64,000 nt of DNA from Rhodomicrobium sp. (lineage in GTDB: Bacteria > Pseudomonadota > Alphaproteobacteria > Rhizobiales > HXMU1428-3). Below the pieces are notes generated by a model. The model made no database searches and was not told where the DNA came from. It was given only the letters and a program-made list of their open reading frames with translations. Shown here one piece after another: positions 55,517 to 64,000 of the stretch; position 1 is the stretch's first letter; the number at the start of each line of letters is the position of its first letter. The stretch spans positions 682,001 to 746,000 of the forward strand of contig BQJK01000002.1 of NCBI GenBank assembly GCA_021604665.1, given 5' to 3'. Made by a program: the position numbers and the translations under genes.

Positions 55517-56938
55517 CTAGCTTTTAGCGTTTTTTGCTGGCCGCGGCGTTTGGATGACCTTGCTTTCAATATGACGAATAATTTCACCTGCAATGTCTCT
55601 GCCTGTTGCCTGCTCGATGCCTTTTAGGCCTGGGGAGGAATTAACCTCAAGCAGAAGTGGCCCTTTGTTTGAGCGCAGCATATCAACACCGGCTAGGCCT
55701 AGACCGAAGGCTTTACTGGCTTTAATGGCCATTTGGCGTTCTTCTTTGGTGATTTTAATCTCCACCGCGGAGCCGCCCTGATGAATGTTGGCGCGGAACT
55801 CGCCTGGCTCGGCTTTGCGCTGCATTGTAGCGATCACTTTATTGCCTAACACGATGCAACGGATATCGGCGCCATCGGATTCGCCTATAAATTCCTGTAC
55901 GAGAAAATCTGCGTCGATCCCCCGGAAGGCATCAATTACTGATTCGGCAGCTTTATTGGTTTCAGCCAACACAACGCCTTTGCCCTGTGTGCTTTGCAGC
56001 AGCTTAACCACCAGCGGCGCACCGCCGACGAGTTTGATCAAATCTTCCGTGTTTTTTGGGGAGCTGGCAAAGGCGGTGATGGGCATTGGAAGGCCATGGC
56101 GCGCCATAACCTGATGGGCCAATAATTTATCACGGGAGCGGCTAATGGCTTCAGCGTGATTAAGGCAATACGCGCCTGTCATTTCAAACTGCCGGACGAT
56201 TGAGGTGCCATAAGCAGTTATATTTGCGCCAATTCGCGGGATGATGGCATCAAAGCGCGGCAGTTGTTTGCCGTTATAATGCAGGCCAGAATTGATAGAG
56301 TTGATATTCATATAGCAGCTGGTTGTTGCGATCGGCTCTATCACATGATCATGTTTTTCAGAGGCTTTGATGATTTGCTGATTTGAGTGGTTCTTTGGCT
56401 CCATGGTTAAAAGGCCAATGCGGAGTGCGCGGGCAACCGGGCTTAGTGTTTTGACTTTTTTATAGATGTCATAAGACAATTTTTCGAGCAGATATTCAGC
56501 GCCCGGCTCAACCACCAGACTGGCGGCATCCATGGCGGTGCGGCCAAGCAACATGCGGTGCGTTAGATTTTCGCGGTTGGTGAGGGAGACCTCAATTGGC
56601 CAGGCTTCATCTCCTATACCCAGATCAGTATGGATGATGGTGCGAAACTCTGTTTCGCCATTGGAGCTGGTGACATAGCGGCGGTCTGCTATTGGTGCGG
56701 TGCAATATATGACAACATTATCATTGCCCTCAACTGGCTTGACGCCAAAGCGGACTTTTGGCCGCTCAATGGGGCCGAATGTTTCAATGTTAATGGCATG
56801 CAGCGCCGAGGTTTTCGCACCTGTATCAATTTTCGCTTTGATCGCCCCTAAACCCAGTCTTGGCAGCTTGATCCACTCGCGCCAGCCCACGGTGATGTTG
56901 CTGCTTTTAATACCGTCTTCAGTGCTGACATCAGCCAT
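55517..56938 (-). CDS. Retropepsin-like domain fused to a RimK-type ATP-grasp ligase
   Basis: From the ATG at 56938 (AAGGA upstream) the product has 473 residues. Residues about 15-165 are a retropepsin-like domain: REWIKLPRLGLGAIKAKIDTGAKT... contains the active-site DTGA. Residues about 180-465 are an ATP-grasp domain of the RimK type, with NHAEAISRSRDKLLAHQVMA, PLVVKLLQSTQGKGVVLAE, FLVQEFIGESDGADIRCIVLG, and LLLEVNSSPGLKGIEQATG. RimK adds glutamates to ribosomal protein S6; ATP-grasp paired with a retropepsin is known in proteobacteria. Substrates here are not known. It is 184 bp upstream of the GAP1-like gene on the same strand. Confidence 0.88.
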   Translation of the reverse strand: MADVSTEDGIKSSNITVGWREWIKLPRLGLGAIKAKIDTGAKTSALHAINIETFGPIERPKVRFGVKPVEGNDNVVIYCTAPIADRRYVTSSNGETEFRTIIHTDLGIGDEAWPIEVSLTNRENLTHRMLLGRTAMDAASLVVEPGAEYLLEKLSYDIYKKVKTLSPVARALRIGLLTMEPKNHSNQQIIKASEKHDHVIEPIATTSCYMNINSINSGLHYNGKQLPRFDAIIPRIGANITAYGTSIVRQFEMTGAYCLNHAEAISRSRDKLLAHQVMARHGLPMPITAFASSPKNTEDLIKLVGGAPLVVKLLQSTQGKGVVLAETNKAAESVIDAFRGIDADFLVQEFIGESDGADIRCIVLGNKVIATMQRKAEPGEFRANIHQGGSAVEIKITKEERQMAIKASKAFGLGLAGVDMLRSNKGPLLLEVNSSPGLKGIEQATGRDIAGEIIRHIESKVIQTPRPAKNAKS

Positions 56939-57092
56939 GGTTATTCCTTTTTGGTGGTCATTTGGTTGTTTACTGCCGCTCTTTGTCATTTATGACCCAG
57001 CGCAGATAATGAGTTGATATGAAATATTAAGGCCGCTAGACCTGCTGAACTTCTATTCCAGCATGAAAATTAACAGGGGTAGATTGCAGAAT

Positions 57093-57608
57093 TTATACGG
57101 TGCACCGATCGAATGCGGCTTCATATGCTTCCGCCAAATCAGGGTCGTGGCAACAAAGCACAATGCCGTGAAACTCTTTCTTGGTCTCTAGAAAATTGAG
57201 CAGTTCGCTCATGGCTATATGGGCGGCGCGCGCTTCTGGGAATTCTGTGTCCCTGGCGAGCGGGGCGATCGCGATTGAGTCTGTGCTATAAGAGGCTGCA
57301 AGATGCAATGAATTTTTGTAGCAAGCGGCGAGGCGCTCATCCTCCCCCTGCTCGCCGCCACCCCATTGTGGCGGTACCGCGTGAATAAGATATTTAAAAT
57401 GAAGATTGTGACCCCGGGTGATCCGTGCCTCACCAACCGGGCAAGGGGCTAGCTGGCTGCATTCAAGCGCTAATTTTGGTCCTGCCGCCTCATGAACGGC
57501 AATGGCCTGGCTTGCTTCTGTCATCAGGGAGGGGGTGGAGCCAAATATCAAGGTTTCCGCCGGAGCTTTTAAGCTCTCCTGCTCGATGATTTCTATGCGT
57601 GACGGCAT
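57093..57608 (-). CDS. Divergent macrodomain protein lacking the catalytic loops
   Basis: The 171-residue product matches the macrodomain core: HEAAGPKLALECSQLAPCPV (about 39-58), GEARITRGHNLHFKYLIHAV (59-78), PPQWGGGEQGEDERLAACYK and NSLHLAASYSTDSIAIAPLA. The first loop, normally N-A-A-N-x-x-L-x-G-G-G-G-V-D-G-A-I-H, is replaced by TLIFGSTPSLMTEASQAIAV, and the second loop (S-T-G-x-x-G-Y-P) by ARDTEFPE. So the ADP-ribose hydrolase Asn and Asp are absent. It may only bind a nucleotide ligand or be inactive. It lies next to the rimK-like gene on the minus strand. The macro fold is secure; function is not. Confidence 0.8.
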   Translation of the reverse strand: MPSRIEIIEQESLKAPAETLIFGSTPSLMTEASQAIAVHEAAGPKLALECSQLAPCPVGEARITRGHNLHFKYLIHAVPPQWGGGEQGEDERLAACYKNSLHLAASYSTDSIAIAPLARDTEFPEARAAHIAMSELLNFLETKKEFHGIVLCCHDPDLAEAYEAAFDRCTV

Positions 57609-57963
57609 CTGATCTATTCCGGTAAACGGCCAATTTTGTGTTTCAAACTGGCCGGCAGTTTCTTCTCATTGGGGTGGGATTGTGCAGTTTGTTACCCTGC
57701 CGAATCACATGCCCTTTAATGTGCATAGTAACTGTTTCATGCGGCGCTGCCAGTTACATTTCTAATGATTTGCTCACCCTAAGCTTTGGTGTATCAATTC
57801 TCCATTAGAGAGAACAGCCACAACAATGTGGGGGCTTTAAGGTGCGTTCCTGTTGCCGCCCTGATGCTCTTGAGTTTTTTGCGCCCCCTTTTTGGCTAAC
57901 GGGCTTAAGGGGAGGCGTGATTGAGAGATGGTGTTGATTATTGCGACATAGCTGGTATATGAG
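57609..57963. other. Divergent intergenic region upstream of zur
   Basis: This stretch separates the minus-strand macrodomain gene from zur. It carries a promoter candidate for the zur operon, TTGATT (57934-57939), a 16-base spacer and TATATG (57956-57961). Nothing else was recognised. Confidence 0.45.
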
Positions 57964-57975
57964 ATGTTATAACAT
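57964..57975. promoter_or_regulatory. Zur-box-like palindrome at the zur-znuCB promoter
   Basis: ATGTTATAACAT is a perfect 12-base palindrome that begins 2 bp after the candidate -10 TATATG. It is contained in GAGATGTTATAACATTTCT and is close to the proteobacterial Zur consensus. It covers the expected transcription start, so Zur bound there would block the operon when zinc is sufficient. Confidence 0.7.
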
Positions 57976-57993
57976 TTCTATTAAGAGGTTTTG

Positions 57994-58494
57994 ATGGATC
58001 ATACATTGTTTCCACCAAGCGATCATGACCATAGCCGCTGTGAAAATAATCTGATGGCTTTTGCTGAGCATTATTGCGAAGGGCGGGGCCTGAGATTTAC
58101 GCGGTTACGGCAAGATGTGCTGCGCGCGGTTGCCAGCAGCCATAAGGCGATTGGGGCGTATCAGATTTTGGATGCTTTTGCTGAGCAGGGCAAGAAACTT
58201 GCCCCTATTTCTGTTTATCGCAGTCTTGATTTTTTGCAAGAGGCTGGGCTTATACACCGGCTTGAGAGCACCAATTCTTTCTTTGCTTGCCAACGCAATT
58301 TTGAAGATGGCAAATCATGCTGTTCAGATGAACCGCTGGTGTTTCTCATCTGTAATGAATGCGGGACTATTGGCGAGATGGATGGCAAGCCAGTTGCCAA
58401 GACCATTCGCAGTTTTGCTGAGGAAAGCGGCTTTGCTGCCGAGCAAAGCCAGATAGAGATCAGCGGCTTATGCCGGCAATGTCAGGCTAATTGA
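57994..58494 (+). CDS. zur: Fur-family zinc uptake regulator Zur
   Basis: The 166-residue product (start ATG at 57994 after AAGAGG; a TTG one codon upstream is less likely) has the Fur winged helix with LRFTRLRQDVLRAVASSHKA, GAYQILDAFAEQGKKLAPIS and VYRSLDFLQEAGLIHRLEST (about 28-92). The dimerisation domain has SCCSDEPLVFLICNECGTIG with the structural-zinc CxxC, and ends EISGLCRQCQAN with a second CxxC. It is directly followed by znuC and znuB. With the palindrome at its promoter, zinc-dependent autoregulation is likely. Confidence 0.92.
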   Translation: MDHTLFPPSDHDHSRCENNLMAFAEHYCEGRGLRFTRLRQDVLRAVASSHKAIGAYQILDAFAEQGKKLAPISVYRSLDFLQEAGLIHRLESTNSFFACQRNFEDGKSCCSDEPLVFLICNECGTIGEMDGKPVAKTIRSFAEESGFAAEQSQIEISGLCRQCQAN

Positions 58495-58495
58495 T

Positions 58496-59299
58496 ATGCA
58501 AACGGATGCTAGCGGCCCACTTATTGAGGCGCGCGCGGTCGGTTATGCTCGCCGTGGCCGCATTATCCTTGAGGGCATTGATTTTTCGATATCCCGGGGC
58601 GAAATTGTAACGCTGATTGGGCCAAATGGCGGCGGCAAAACGACCTTTGCCCGGCTCTGCCTTGGGGTGTTGCAACCTGATAAAGGCGCTATTAAGCGGC
58701 GGCCAGGCTTAACCGTTGGCTATGTACCGCAACGGTTAATGATTGATCGCAGCCTGCCTTTAACTGTTGAGCGGTTTATCACCGTGCGGCAGCGGGCCGG
58801 GCGGGGGAAGGTGCTCTCTGTTCTTGAAATGGTGGGGGCGGCGCATCTGGTAAAATCGCAAATGTCTGACCTTTCTGGCGGTGAAATGCAGAGGGTGCTC
58901 TTGGCCCGTGCGCTGTTAAATGAACCTGATTTACTAGTGCTTGACGAACCAGCGCAAGGGGTTGATTTCGCTGGTGAAGCGGCGCTTTATGAACTGATCT
59001 CAAAGCTGCGTGATACTTTGAATTGCGCGGTGCTGCTTATTTCTCATGACTTACATATAGTGATGGGCTCCAGTGACCGGGTGCTCTGCCTGAATGGGCA
59101 TATATGCTGCGCTGGTGTGCCCGAGCAGATTAGCATGCACCCTGAATATGAGCGGTTGTTTGGCCCAGAGCGAGCAGCGGCTTACGGGATCTATGCCCAT
59201 AAACATGATCATGAGCACACGCTTTCAGGTGATGTTTGCTGCGATGGATCTCATACAGAACCACATACACATAATGAGGGCTCTTCAGGCGATGGATGA
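58496..59299 (+). CDS. znuC: Zinc ABC transporter ATP-binding protein ZnuC
   Basis: The 267-residue ATPase energises zinc import with ZnuB. Walker A is GPNGGGKTTFARLCLG (about 42-57), the Q-loop lies in VGYVPQRLMI, the ABC signature is LSGGEMQRVLLARALL, and Walker B is PDLLVLDEPAQG, with SHDLH as the H-loop. The C-terminus has many His (YAHKHDHEHTLSGD, GSHTEPHTHNEG), likely zinc-binding, a common trait of the family. It overlaps znuB by 8 bp. No substrate-binding ZnuA gene is in the window. Confidence 0.93.
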   Translation: MQTDASGPLIEARAVGYARRGRIILEGIDFSISRGEIVTLIGPNGGGKTTFARLCLGVLQPDKGAIKRRPGLTVGYVPQRLMIDRSLPLTVERFITVRQRAGRGKVLSVLEMVGAAHLVKSQMSDLSGGEMQRVLLARALLNEPDLLVLDEPAQGVDFAGEAALYELISKLRDTLNCAVLLISHDLHIVMGSSDRVLCLNGHICCAGVPEQISMHPEYERLFGPERAAAYGIYAHKHDHEHTLSGDVCCDGSHTEPHTHNEGSSGDG

Positions 59300-60074
59300 T
59301 TTTCTCTGGCGGGCGGGGCTTGGCGGCCTTGGGCTTGCGCTTACCTCTGCACCGCTTGGCTGCTTCGTTGTGTGGCGGCGGATGGCTTATTTTGGTGAAA
59401 CCATTGCCCATGCTGGCTTGCTGGGTGCCGCACTTGGCATTGTGATGGGTGTTAACCTGACGCTTGGTATTTTTATTGCCGCGCTTATTTTGGCGTTTGG
59501 TTTAAAGGTGATTGAGCAATATTCTTATTTGGCCAAAGATACAGCGCTTGGTTTGTTGGCACATGTGGTGCTGGCTGCTGGTTTAATTGTCGCGAGCCAG
59601 TTTCAAAGTTTACAGGTTGACCTTATGGGTTTGTTATTTGGTGATATTCTCGCCATATCGATGAGCGATCTTTATGTCATCTTTGTTGGGTTCGTGCTGA
59701 TCACCGGTCTTGTTATCTATCTCTGGCAGGATATGCTGACGATTAGCATTGATAAGGAGCTGGCCAAGGCTGAAGGGGTGAATGTATCGCGGGTGGAATT
59801 TCTATTTTCTATCGCAATTGCTGCTACGGTCGCGCTTTCCATGAAGCTGGTTGGGTTATTGCTGGTGACGGCGATGCTGATTGTTCCAGCTGCAGGGGCG
59901 ATGAATTTCTCACGCACACCTGAACAGATGGTAATGATTACGGCGTTTCTCTCGGCCATATCAGTGGTGGGTGGGCTTATTGGCTCGGTTTATTTTGATG
60001 TGCCAACCGGCCCGGCAATTGTTGTTGGCATGGCGCTGTTATTTTTGCTTTCAAGCCTTATGAAACGGCGGTAA
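59292..60074 (+). CDS. znuB: Zinc ABC transporter permease ZnuB
   Basis: The 260-residue permease starts at the ATG at 59292, overlapping the znuC end; further upstream in-frame ATGs (59274, 59094) lie inside znuC. About eight membrane segments are present. Family blocks are APLGCFVVWRRMAYFGETIA with HAGLLGAALG, GLLFGDILAISMSDLYVIF, FSIAIAATVALSMKLVGLLL and VTAMLIVPAAGAMNFSRTPE, as in ZnuB. It is the last gene of the zur-znuC-znuB unit. Confidence 0.92.
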   Translation: MDDFLWRAGLGGLGLALTSAPLGCFVVWRRMAYFGETIAHAGLLGAALGIVMGVNLTLGIFIAALILAFGLKVIEQYSYLAKDTALGLLAHVVLAAGLIVASQFQSLQVDLMGLLFGDILAISMSDLYVIFVGFVLITGLVIYLWQDMLTISIDKELAKAEGVNVSRVEFLFSIAIAATVALSMKLVGLLLVTAMLIVPAAGAMNFSRTPEQMVMITAFLSAISVVGGLIGSVYFDVPTGPAIVVGMALLFLLSSLMKRR

Positions 60075-60181
60075 AACTGGCACCGGCTCTCGATATAGCC
60101 TGAAATTACCTAATATAGTCTGGCGCCTTCGCTCATAGCACGGCAATAGATGTATGTTTTCAAATGTTTAGGGACGATTAA

Positions 60182-61396
60182 ATGAGTATTCAAGAGCGCC
60201 AGAAGAACCGCGCTGTAACGGTTGCTGGGGTGCAAATTGGCGGCGGGGCGCCGGTTGTTGTGCAATCAATGACCAACACAGATACGGCTGATATTGATGG
60301 CACGATCAAACAGGTGGCGGCGTTAGCGCAAGCGGGCTCTGAATTGGTGCGCATTACTGTTGACCGTGATAAGGCGGCCAAAGCTGTTCCTTATATTCGT
60401 GAAGGGCTTGAGAAGCTGAATGTGAAGGTACCGCTGGTTGGTGACTTTCACTATATTGGACACACGCTGCTTAAAGAGAATCCTGATATGGCGGCGGCGC
60501 TCGATAAATACCGCATCAACCCTGGCAATGTTGGGTTTAAGGCCAAGCGGGATAAGCAATTTTCTGAAATGATTGAGATGGCAATGACCTATCAGAAGCC
60601 CATTCGCATCGGGGTGAATTGGGGCTCACTTGATCAGGATCTTCTCACCCGGTTAATGGATGAGAATGCCGCCCGAACTGAACCGATGGATGCCAGAGCT
60701 GTGATGCATGAAGCGATTGTGCAGTCTGCTTTGCTCAGCGCTGAGCGGGCAGAAGAGCTGGGGCTTGGGGCGGATAAAATTATTCTCTCCGCCAAAGTTA
60801 GTGCTGTTCAAGATCTGATCTCTGTTTATCGCATGCTCTCAAAGCGCTCTTCTTATGCGCTGCATCTTGGCCTTACTGAGGCAGGCATGGGCTCGAAGGG
60901 TATTGTTGCCTCTACCGCCGCGCTTTCCGTTCTGTTGCAGGAGGGGATTGGTGACACCATCCGCATTTCTCTAACGCCAGAGCCGGGGGGAGCGCGCACC
61001 ACAGAGGTGAAGGTCGGCCAGGAGATTTTGCAATCTATGGGGCTGCGCAATTTTGTGCCGGTGGTCACTGCTTGCCCTGGGTGTGGGCGGACAACCAGCA
61101 CTGTTTTTCAGGAACTGGCGCAAAGCATTCAAAATCACATACAAGACAGCATGCCACAATGGCGGGATAAATATCCGGGTGTTGAAGCGCTGAATTTTGC
61201 GGTGATGGGTTGCATTGTTAACGGGCCGGGTGAATCGAAGCATGCTGATATTGGTATTAGCCTGCCGGGCACCGGCGAAACACCGGCGGCGCCGGTTTTC
61301 ATTGATGGTGAAAAAGCCATGACTTTGCGCGGCGAAAATATCGCTGGTGAGTTCCAACAGATTGTTGAAGATTATATAGAACGGCGCTTTGGCTGA
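60182..61396 (+). CDS. ispG: 4-hydroxy-3-methylbut-2-en-1-yl diphosphate synthase IspG
   Basis: IspG is the Fe-S enzyme making HMBPP in the MEP isoprenoid pathway. The 404-residue product has the TIM-barrel part with [69 protein letters not shown] and [19 protein letters not shown], followed by the Fe-S domain with [20 protein letters not shown] (two ligands) and [20 protein letters not shown] (third ligand). AGGGA precedes the ATG. ispA lies just downstream on the opposite strand. Confidence 0.96.
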   Translation: MSIQERQKNRAVTVAGVQIGGGAPVVVQSMTNTDTADIDGTIKQVAALAQAGSELVRITVDRDKAAKAVPYIREGLEKLNVKVPLVGDFHYIGHTLLKENPDMAAALDKYRINPGNVGFKAKRDKQFSEMIEMAMTYQKPIRIGVNWGSLDQDLLTRLMDENAARTEPMDARAVMHEAIVQSALLSAERAEELGLGADKIILSAKVSAVQDLISVYRMLSKRSSYALHLGLTEAGMGSKGIVASTAALSVLLQEGIGDTIRISLTPEPGGARTTEVKVGQEILQSMGLRNFVPVVTACPGCGRTTSTVFQELAQSIQNHIQDSMPQWRDKYPGVEALNFAVMGCIVNGPGESKHADIGISLPGTGETPAAPVFIDGEKAMTLRGENIAGEFQQIVEDYIERRFG

Positions 61397-61467
61397 GTTA
61401 TCAGCTAAAGCACCAGCGCAGTTACAAACCCGCCAAAGATTATGGGTTAGATCTGCAGCTTGCAGAT

Positions 61468-62469
61468 TTATGAGTTACGCTTGCAGACGAATGTTGCGGC
61501 TGCGCGGAGATGATCTGCTTTTTCGCCAAAAGGTTCCAGAGCATAGATAGCGCCTTGATGCAGGTTTTCGAGGAAAGTTTTAGCTTTTTCCAGCCCCAGA
61601 GCCGTGATGAAGGTGGCTTTGCCAGCGGCTTCATCTTTGCCCGGTGTTTTGCCAAGCTCCTCTGCGCTACCTTCAATATCCAGAATGTCATCACGAAGCT
61701 GGAAGGCAAGGCCGAGTTTTTCGCCGTAAAGACGGAGAGCCGCGCGGCTTTGTTCATCAGCGCCGCCAATGATGGCGCCGCTCTCTGCTGAAAAGGAGAT
61801 AAGCGCGCCGGTTTTTTGGGAATGAATTGTGATTACATCTGCGAAGTTTGCTGGCGCTGCTTCTCCGCTACCATTTTTGCTCTCTGTACTTTTAGTCTCG
61901 GCCTCGAGGTCGCGCACCTGCCCGCCGACCATACCTGCTTTACCCGCAGCCGCGGCGAGGGCATTGACCAGCTTAGCCTTGGGTAGAGCGTTTAATGGGG
62001 TTGGGTTGGCTGAGAGAATTTCAAAAGCCAGGCTTTGCAGGCTGTCACCGGCGAGAATAGCGGCGGCTTCATCGCGCCATTTCCATAAGGTTGGCTGGCC
62101 GCGGCGCAGCTCATCATTATCCATCGCGGGGAGGTCATCATGTACAAGTGAATAGCAATGAATGCATTCAACAGCGAGGGCTGTTTGTTTCACCAAGCTT
62201 TGCTCGGCATTGAAGAGCGCTGATGATGCATGCACAAGAAACGGGCGAAAGCGCTTACCGCCGCTTAGCGCTGCGTAGCTCATGGTTTCTTTCAGAGAAA
62301 GAGGCACATCTTCAGGTGCGTGGATATTCAACCCTGTCCCGCCAAATATCGCTCCCTCTTGGGTGTTTTCAGTCCCCATTGCTGACATTGTGCCGAACAG
62401 CGCTTTCAGATCCTGGTCGGTCTCTTTTGCGATGCGTTCTAATTCGGCTTTGAATTTTGCCTCATCCAT
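61468..62469 (-). CDS. ispA: Polyprenyl (farnesyl/geranylgeranyl) diphosphate synthase IspA
   Basis: This enzyme condenses C5 units into C15 or longer chains. The 333-residue product has the first Asp-rich motif in YSLVHDDLPAMDNDELRRG (about 106-124), the second as LAFQLRDDILDIEGSA (about 255-270), and blocks LSGGKRFRPFLVHASSAL and EILSANPTPLNALPKAKL. Residues about 193-206 are an insert rich in Lys/Ser/Gly. The 20 residues at the start are long compared with E. coli IspA. It is convergent with ispG. Confidence 0.94.
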   Translation of the reverse strand: MDEAKFKAELERIAKETDQDLKALFGTMSAMGTENTQEGAIFGGTGLNIHAPEDVPLSLKETMSYAALSGGKRFRPFLVHASSALFNAEQSLVKQTALAVECIHCYSLVHDDLPAMDNDELRRGQPTLWKWRDEAAAILAGDSLQSLAFEILSANPTPLNALPKAKLVNALAAAAGKAGMVGGQVRDLEAETKSTESKNGSGEAAPANFADVITIHSQKTGALISFSAESGAIIGGADEQSRAALRLYGEKLGLAFQLRDDILDIEGSAEELGKTPGKDEAAGKATFITALGLEKAKTFLENLHQGAIYALEPFGEKADHLRAAATFVCKRNS

Positions 62470-62565
62470 GAAATAACTCTTTATCCGCTGCCTTGCTTTT
62501 TCCTGTTTGCGGTATATCTATAGGAATTGGCTTTGGTTACAAAGTTTTTCGTTGTGTAGAGTCAT

Positions 62566-63312
62566 ATGCCTTTAGCTCAGAGAATTTCCAGTTTCCTCCG
62601 TCAGAGATATGCGGGGCGCTCGCGCCTGTCTTTACTATGGGGCTTTTTGTGGCGAATAATGCTGGGTGCTGTGGCCTTTGTATTTCTCTCCATCATTTTG
62701 ATCCGCTTTGTAAACCCGCCTTTTTCCAGTGAGATGATGCGGGCAAAATTTCTCGGCCATAGGGTGACGCATGAGTGGGTGGCGATTGAGAAGATCTCAC
62801 CTAATCTGATTAAAGCTGTGATCATGTCTGAGGATGCGCGCTTTTGCTATCATAGCGGCGTCGACTGGCGGCAGGTACGCATTGCCTGGAATGAAGCACA
62901 GCAAGGTGATAAAAAACCACGCGGGGCCAGCACCATCACAATGCAAACGGTGAAAAATCTATTTTTATGGTCTAACCGGTCTTACATCAGGAAAGCCATT
63001 GAATTACCTATTGCCTTTCTGACTGATATTTTCTGGTCCAAGCGGCGACAAATGGAGATTTATCTCAATATTGTCGAATGGGGCCCCGGCATTTATGGCG
63101 CGAAAGCTGCGGCGGATTATCATTTTAAAAAACAACCTGGACGGCTCTCTACCAGGGAGGCGGCGCAGCTTGCAGCGGCATTGCCCAACCCTATTGGACG
63201 GCGGGCCGGGCGGCCGGGGCCACTTACACGGAAAATTGCCTCTATCATCCATGTTCGTATGCGCAATGCAGAGCCTTGGGTCAATTGCGCTATGCCTAAG
63301 CCTGCTTCATAG
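62566..63312 (+). CDS. mtgA: Monofunctional biosynthetic peptidoglycan transglycosylase MtgA
   Basis: MtgA polymerises lipid II glycan strands. The 248-residue product has a cytoplasmic basic start, one membrane segment (VAFVFLSIILIRFV, about 39-54), then the GT51 domain with VIMSEDARFCYHSGVDWRQV (catalytic Glu in SEDARF), GASTITMQTVKNLFLWSNRS, RQMEIYLNIVEWGPGIYGAK and AAQLAAALPNPIGRRAGRPG. The length is usual. It is divergent from ispA and upstream of rpmF. Confidence 0.94.
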   Translation: MPLAQRISSFLRQRYAGRSRLSLLWGFLWRIMLGAVAFVFLSIILIRFVNPPFSSEMMRAKFLGHRVTHEWVAIEKISPNLIKAVIMSEDARFCYHSGVDWRQVRIAWNEAQQGDKKPRGASTITMQTVKNLFLWSNRSYIRKAIELPIAFLTDIFWSKRRQMEIYLNIVEWGPGIYGAKAAADYHFKKQPGRLSTREAAQLAAALPNPIGRRAGRPGPLTRKIASIIHVRMRNAEPWVNCAMPKPAS

Positions 63313-63765
63313 GTCTTTTAGGCCTCAAATGTTGTATAAGGTTGCGCAGTTTACTGATTTAGGCAAATGCCCGCCTATGGCTTAAGCGCTCGTTTTTATT
63401 GAAATACAGCCTAGCCAAAAGCCTAAAAGGCATGTATAAGACGCCGCTTAGCCTCCTAATCAGTTAGAGCTATTGGATCTTTTTTGTAATGATCTGGCAA
63501 TGATCATGTTACAACGGGGTCTTCTAAGCCAGTCATGGTGATTAAACCATCCGATTGGCGGGTTAAGTTAGCATTTTCCGCTATAAGAGACTTATGCAAT
63601 TGGCCTTTTCTGCTAAGTGTGTACTGCTAAGTGTGTACTACCAAGTATGTGCTTTCAAGCATGTGCTGATAAAGATTATGCTTGCAAAATCGTTGATTGC
63701 TTAATTCATTGAGCGCGGCTAACAGTTTGTTATTATATAATTATTTTTGAGGTTTAGACGCAGTC
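63313..63765. other. 453-bp non-coding stretch upstream of rpmF with a 14-bp tandem repeat
   Basis: No gene was seen. A four-copy 14-bp repeat is listed separately. AT-rich sequence near 63700-63755 is suitable for the rpmF promoter, with TAATTATTTTTGAGG just upstream of the gene. Confidence 0.45.
63610..63665. repeat. Four-copy degenerate 14-bp tandem repeat
   Basis: Copies at 63610-63623 and 63624-63637 are identical (CTGCTAAGTGTGTA); those at 63638-63651 and 63652-63665 diverge (CTACCAAGTATGTG, CTTTCAAGCATGTG). It lies about 100 bp upstream of rpmF. It could be a slippage-prone repeat or an array of binding sites. Confidence 0.8.
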
Positions 63766-63951
63766 ATGGCTGTTCCAAAAAGAAAAGTTACGTCTATGAA
63801 GCGCGGTCATCGCCGCTCCACTGACGCCCTGAAGAGCAACTCTTATGTCGAAGACAAAGAGTCTGGTGAATTGCGCCGCCCGCACCATATTGACCTGAAA
63901 ACAGGCAAATATCGCGGTCGCCAAATCATTGAACCTAAAGAAGATTTTTAG
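63766..63951 (+). CDS. rpmF: 50S ribosomal protein L32
   Basis: The 61-residue product starts [20 protein letters not shown], the L32 N-terminus, and continues with [20 protein letters not shown] and a short acidic end. L32 is a small basic protein of the large subunit. As in many alphaproteobacteria, the usual zinc-binding Cys residues are absent, so this is a C- type L32, which fits an organism that manages zinc with Zur. GAGG lies before the ATG. Confidence 0.96.
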   Translation: MAVPKRKVTSMKRGHRRSTDALKSNSYVEDKESGELRRPHHIDLKTGKYRGRQIIEPKEDF

Positions 63952-64000
63952 GTTTTTCGATTTATTGCCTGATTTTGGCTTTAAGTCCCCAGTATATTAA

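Noticed and set aside
1..64000. Insertion sequences, integrases or prophage
   Set aside because: No transposase, integrase or phage structural gene was recognised on either strand.

Overview
This is chromosomal DNA of an alphaproteobacterium, most likely from or near the Hyphomicrobiales (Rhizobiales). The basis is gene order. On the minus strand, phoH-ybeY-corC-lnt-XRE-metK-trmB-(repeats)-rimP-nusA-ylxR-infB-rbfA-truB follows the usual order of that group, with miaB upstream. An OlsB-like ornithine acyltransferase, a retropepsin-RimK fusion, a soluble PAS chemoreceptor pair and dnaK-dnaJ fit the same placement. No rRNA, insertion sequence, prophage or CRISPR array was seen. One tRNA, Leu(CAA), is present.

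Layout. 1-17.6 kb: a mostly minus-strand housekeeping block for translation, RNA modification and lipoprotein maturation, interrupted by five 50-bp tandem hairpin repeats between trmB and rimP. 17.6-23.5 kb: a corrin-ring operon, cobG-cobH-cobI-(cbiG-cobJ fusion)-cbiD, mixing aerobic and anaerobic pathway genes. 23.5-28 kb: a two-gene unit of a 364-aa protein with a winged-helix-like C-terminus and a 1112-aa protein with two P-loop ATPase modules, the second HerA/FtsK-like. 28.7-39.7 kb: cell-envelope and mixed genes (CAP lipoprotein, flippase, DUF924, D,D-carboxypeptidase, tRNA-Leu, YqaA, DsbB, a possible structured RNA with a 72-aa gene, OlsB, a frameshifted alkB). 38.2-41.4 kb: two tandem PAS-PAS-MCP paralogues. 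42-46.7 kb: dnaK, dnaJ, an FMN reductase and pyrF.

46.8-57.6 kb: three large minus-strand genes: a 649-aa protein with faint resemblance to GTPase-associated protein 1 (GAP1), a 1198-aa protein with an Hsp70/actin-type ATPase core behind a novel N-terminal half, and an 811-aa membrane protein with a long coiled coil. Upstream lie a retropepsin-ATP-grasp fusion and a macrodomain that has lost its catalytic loops. This cluster is the best candidate for an undescribed system, and the dual-ATPase pair at 23.5-28 kb is second.

57.9-64 kb: a zinc operon (zur-znuC-znuB) with a perfect palindrome at its promoter, then ispG, ispA, mtgA and rpmF. All family assignments come from reading motifs by eye; no database search was run.
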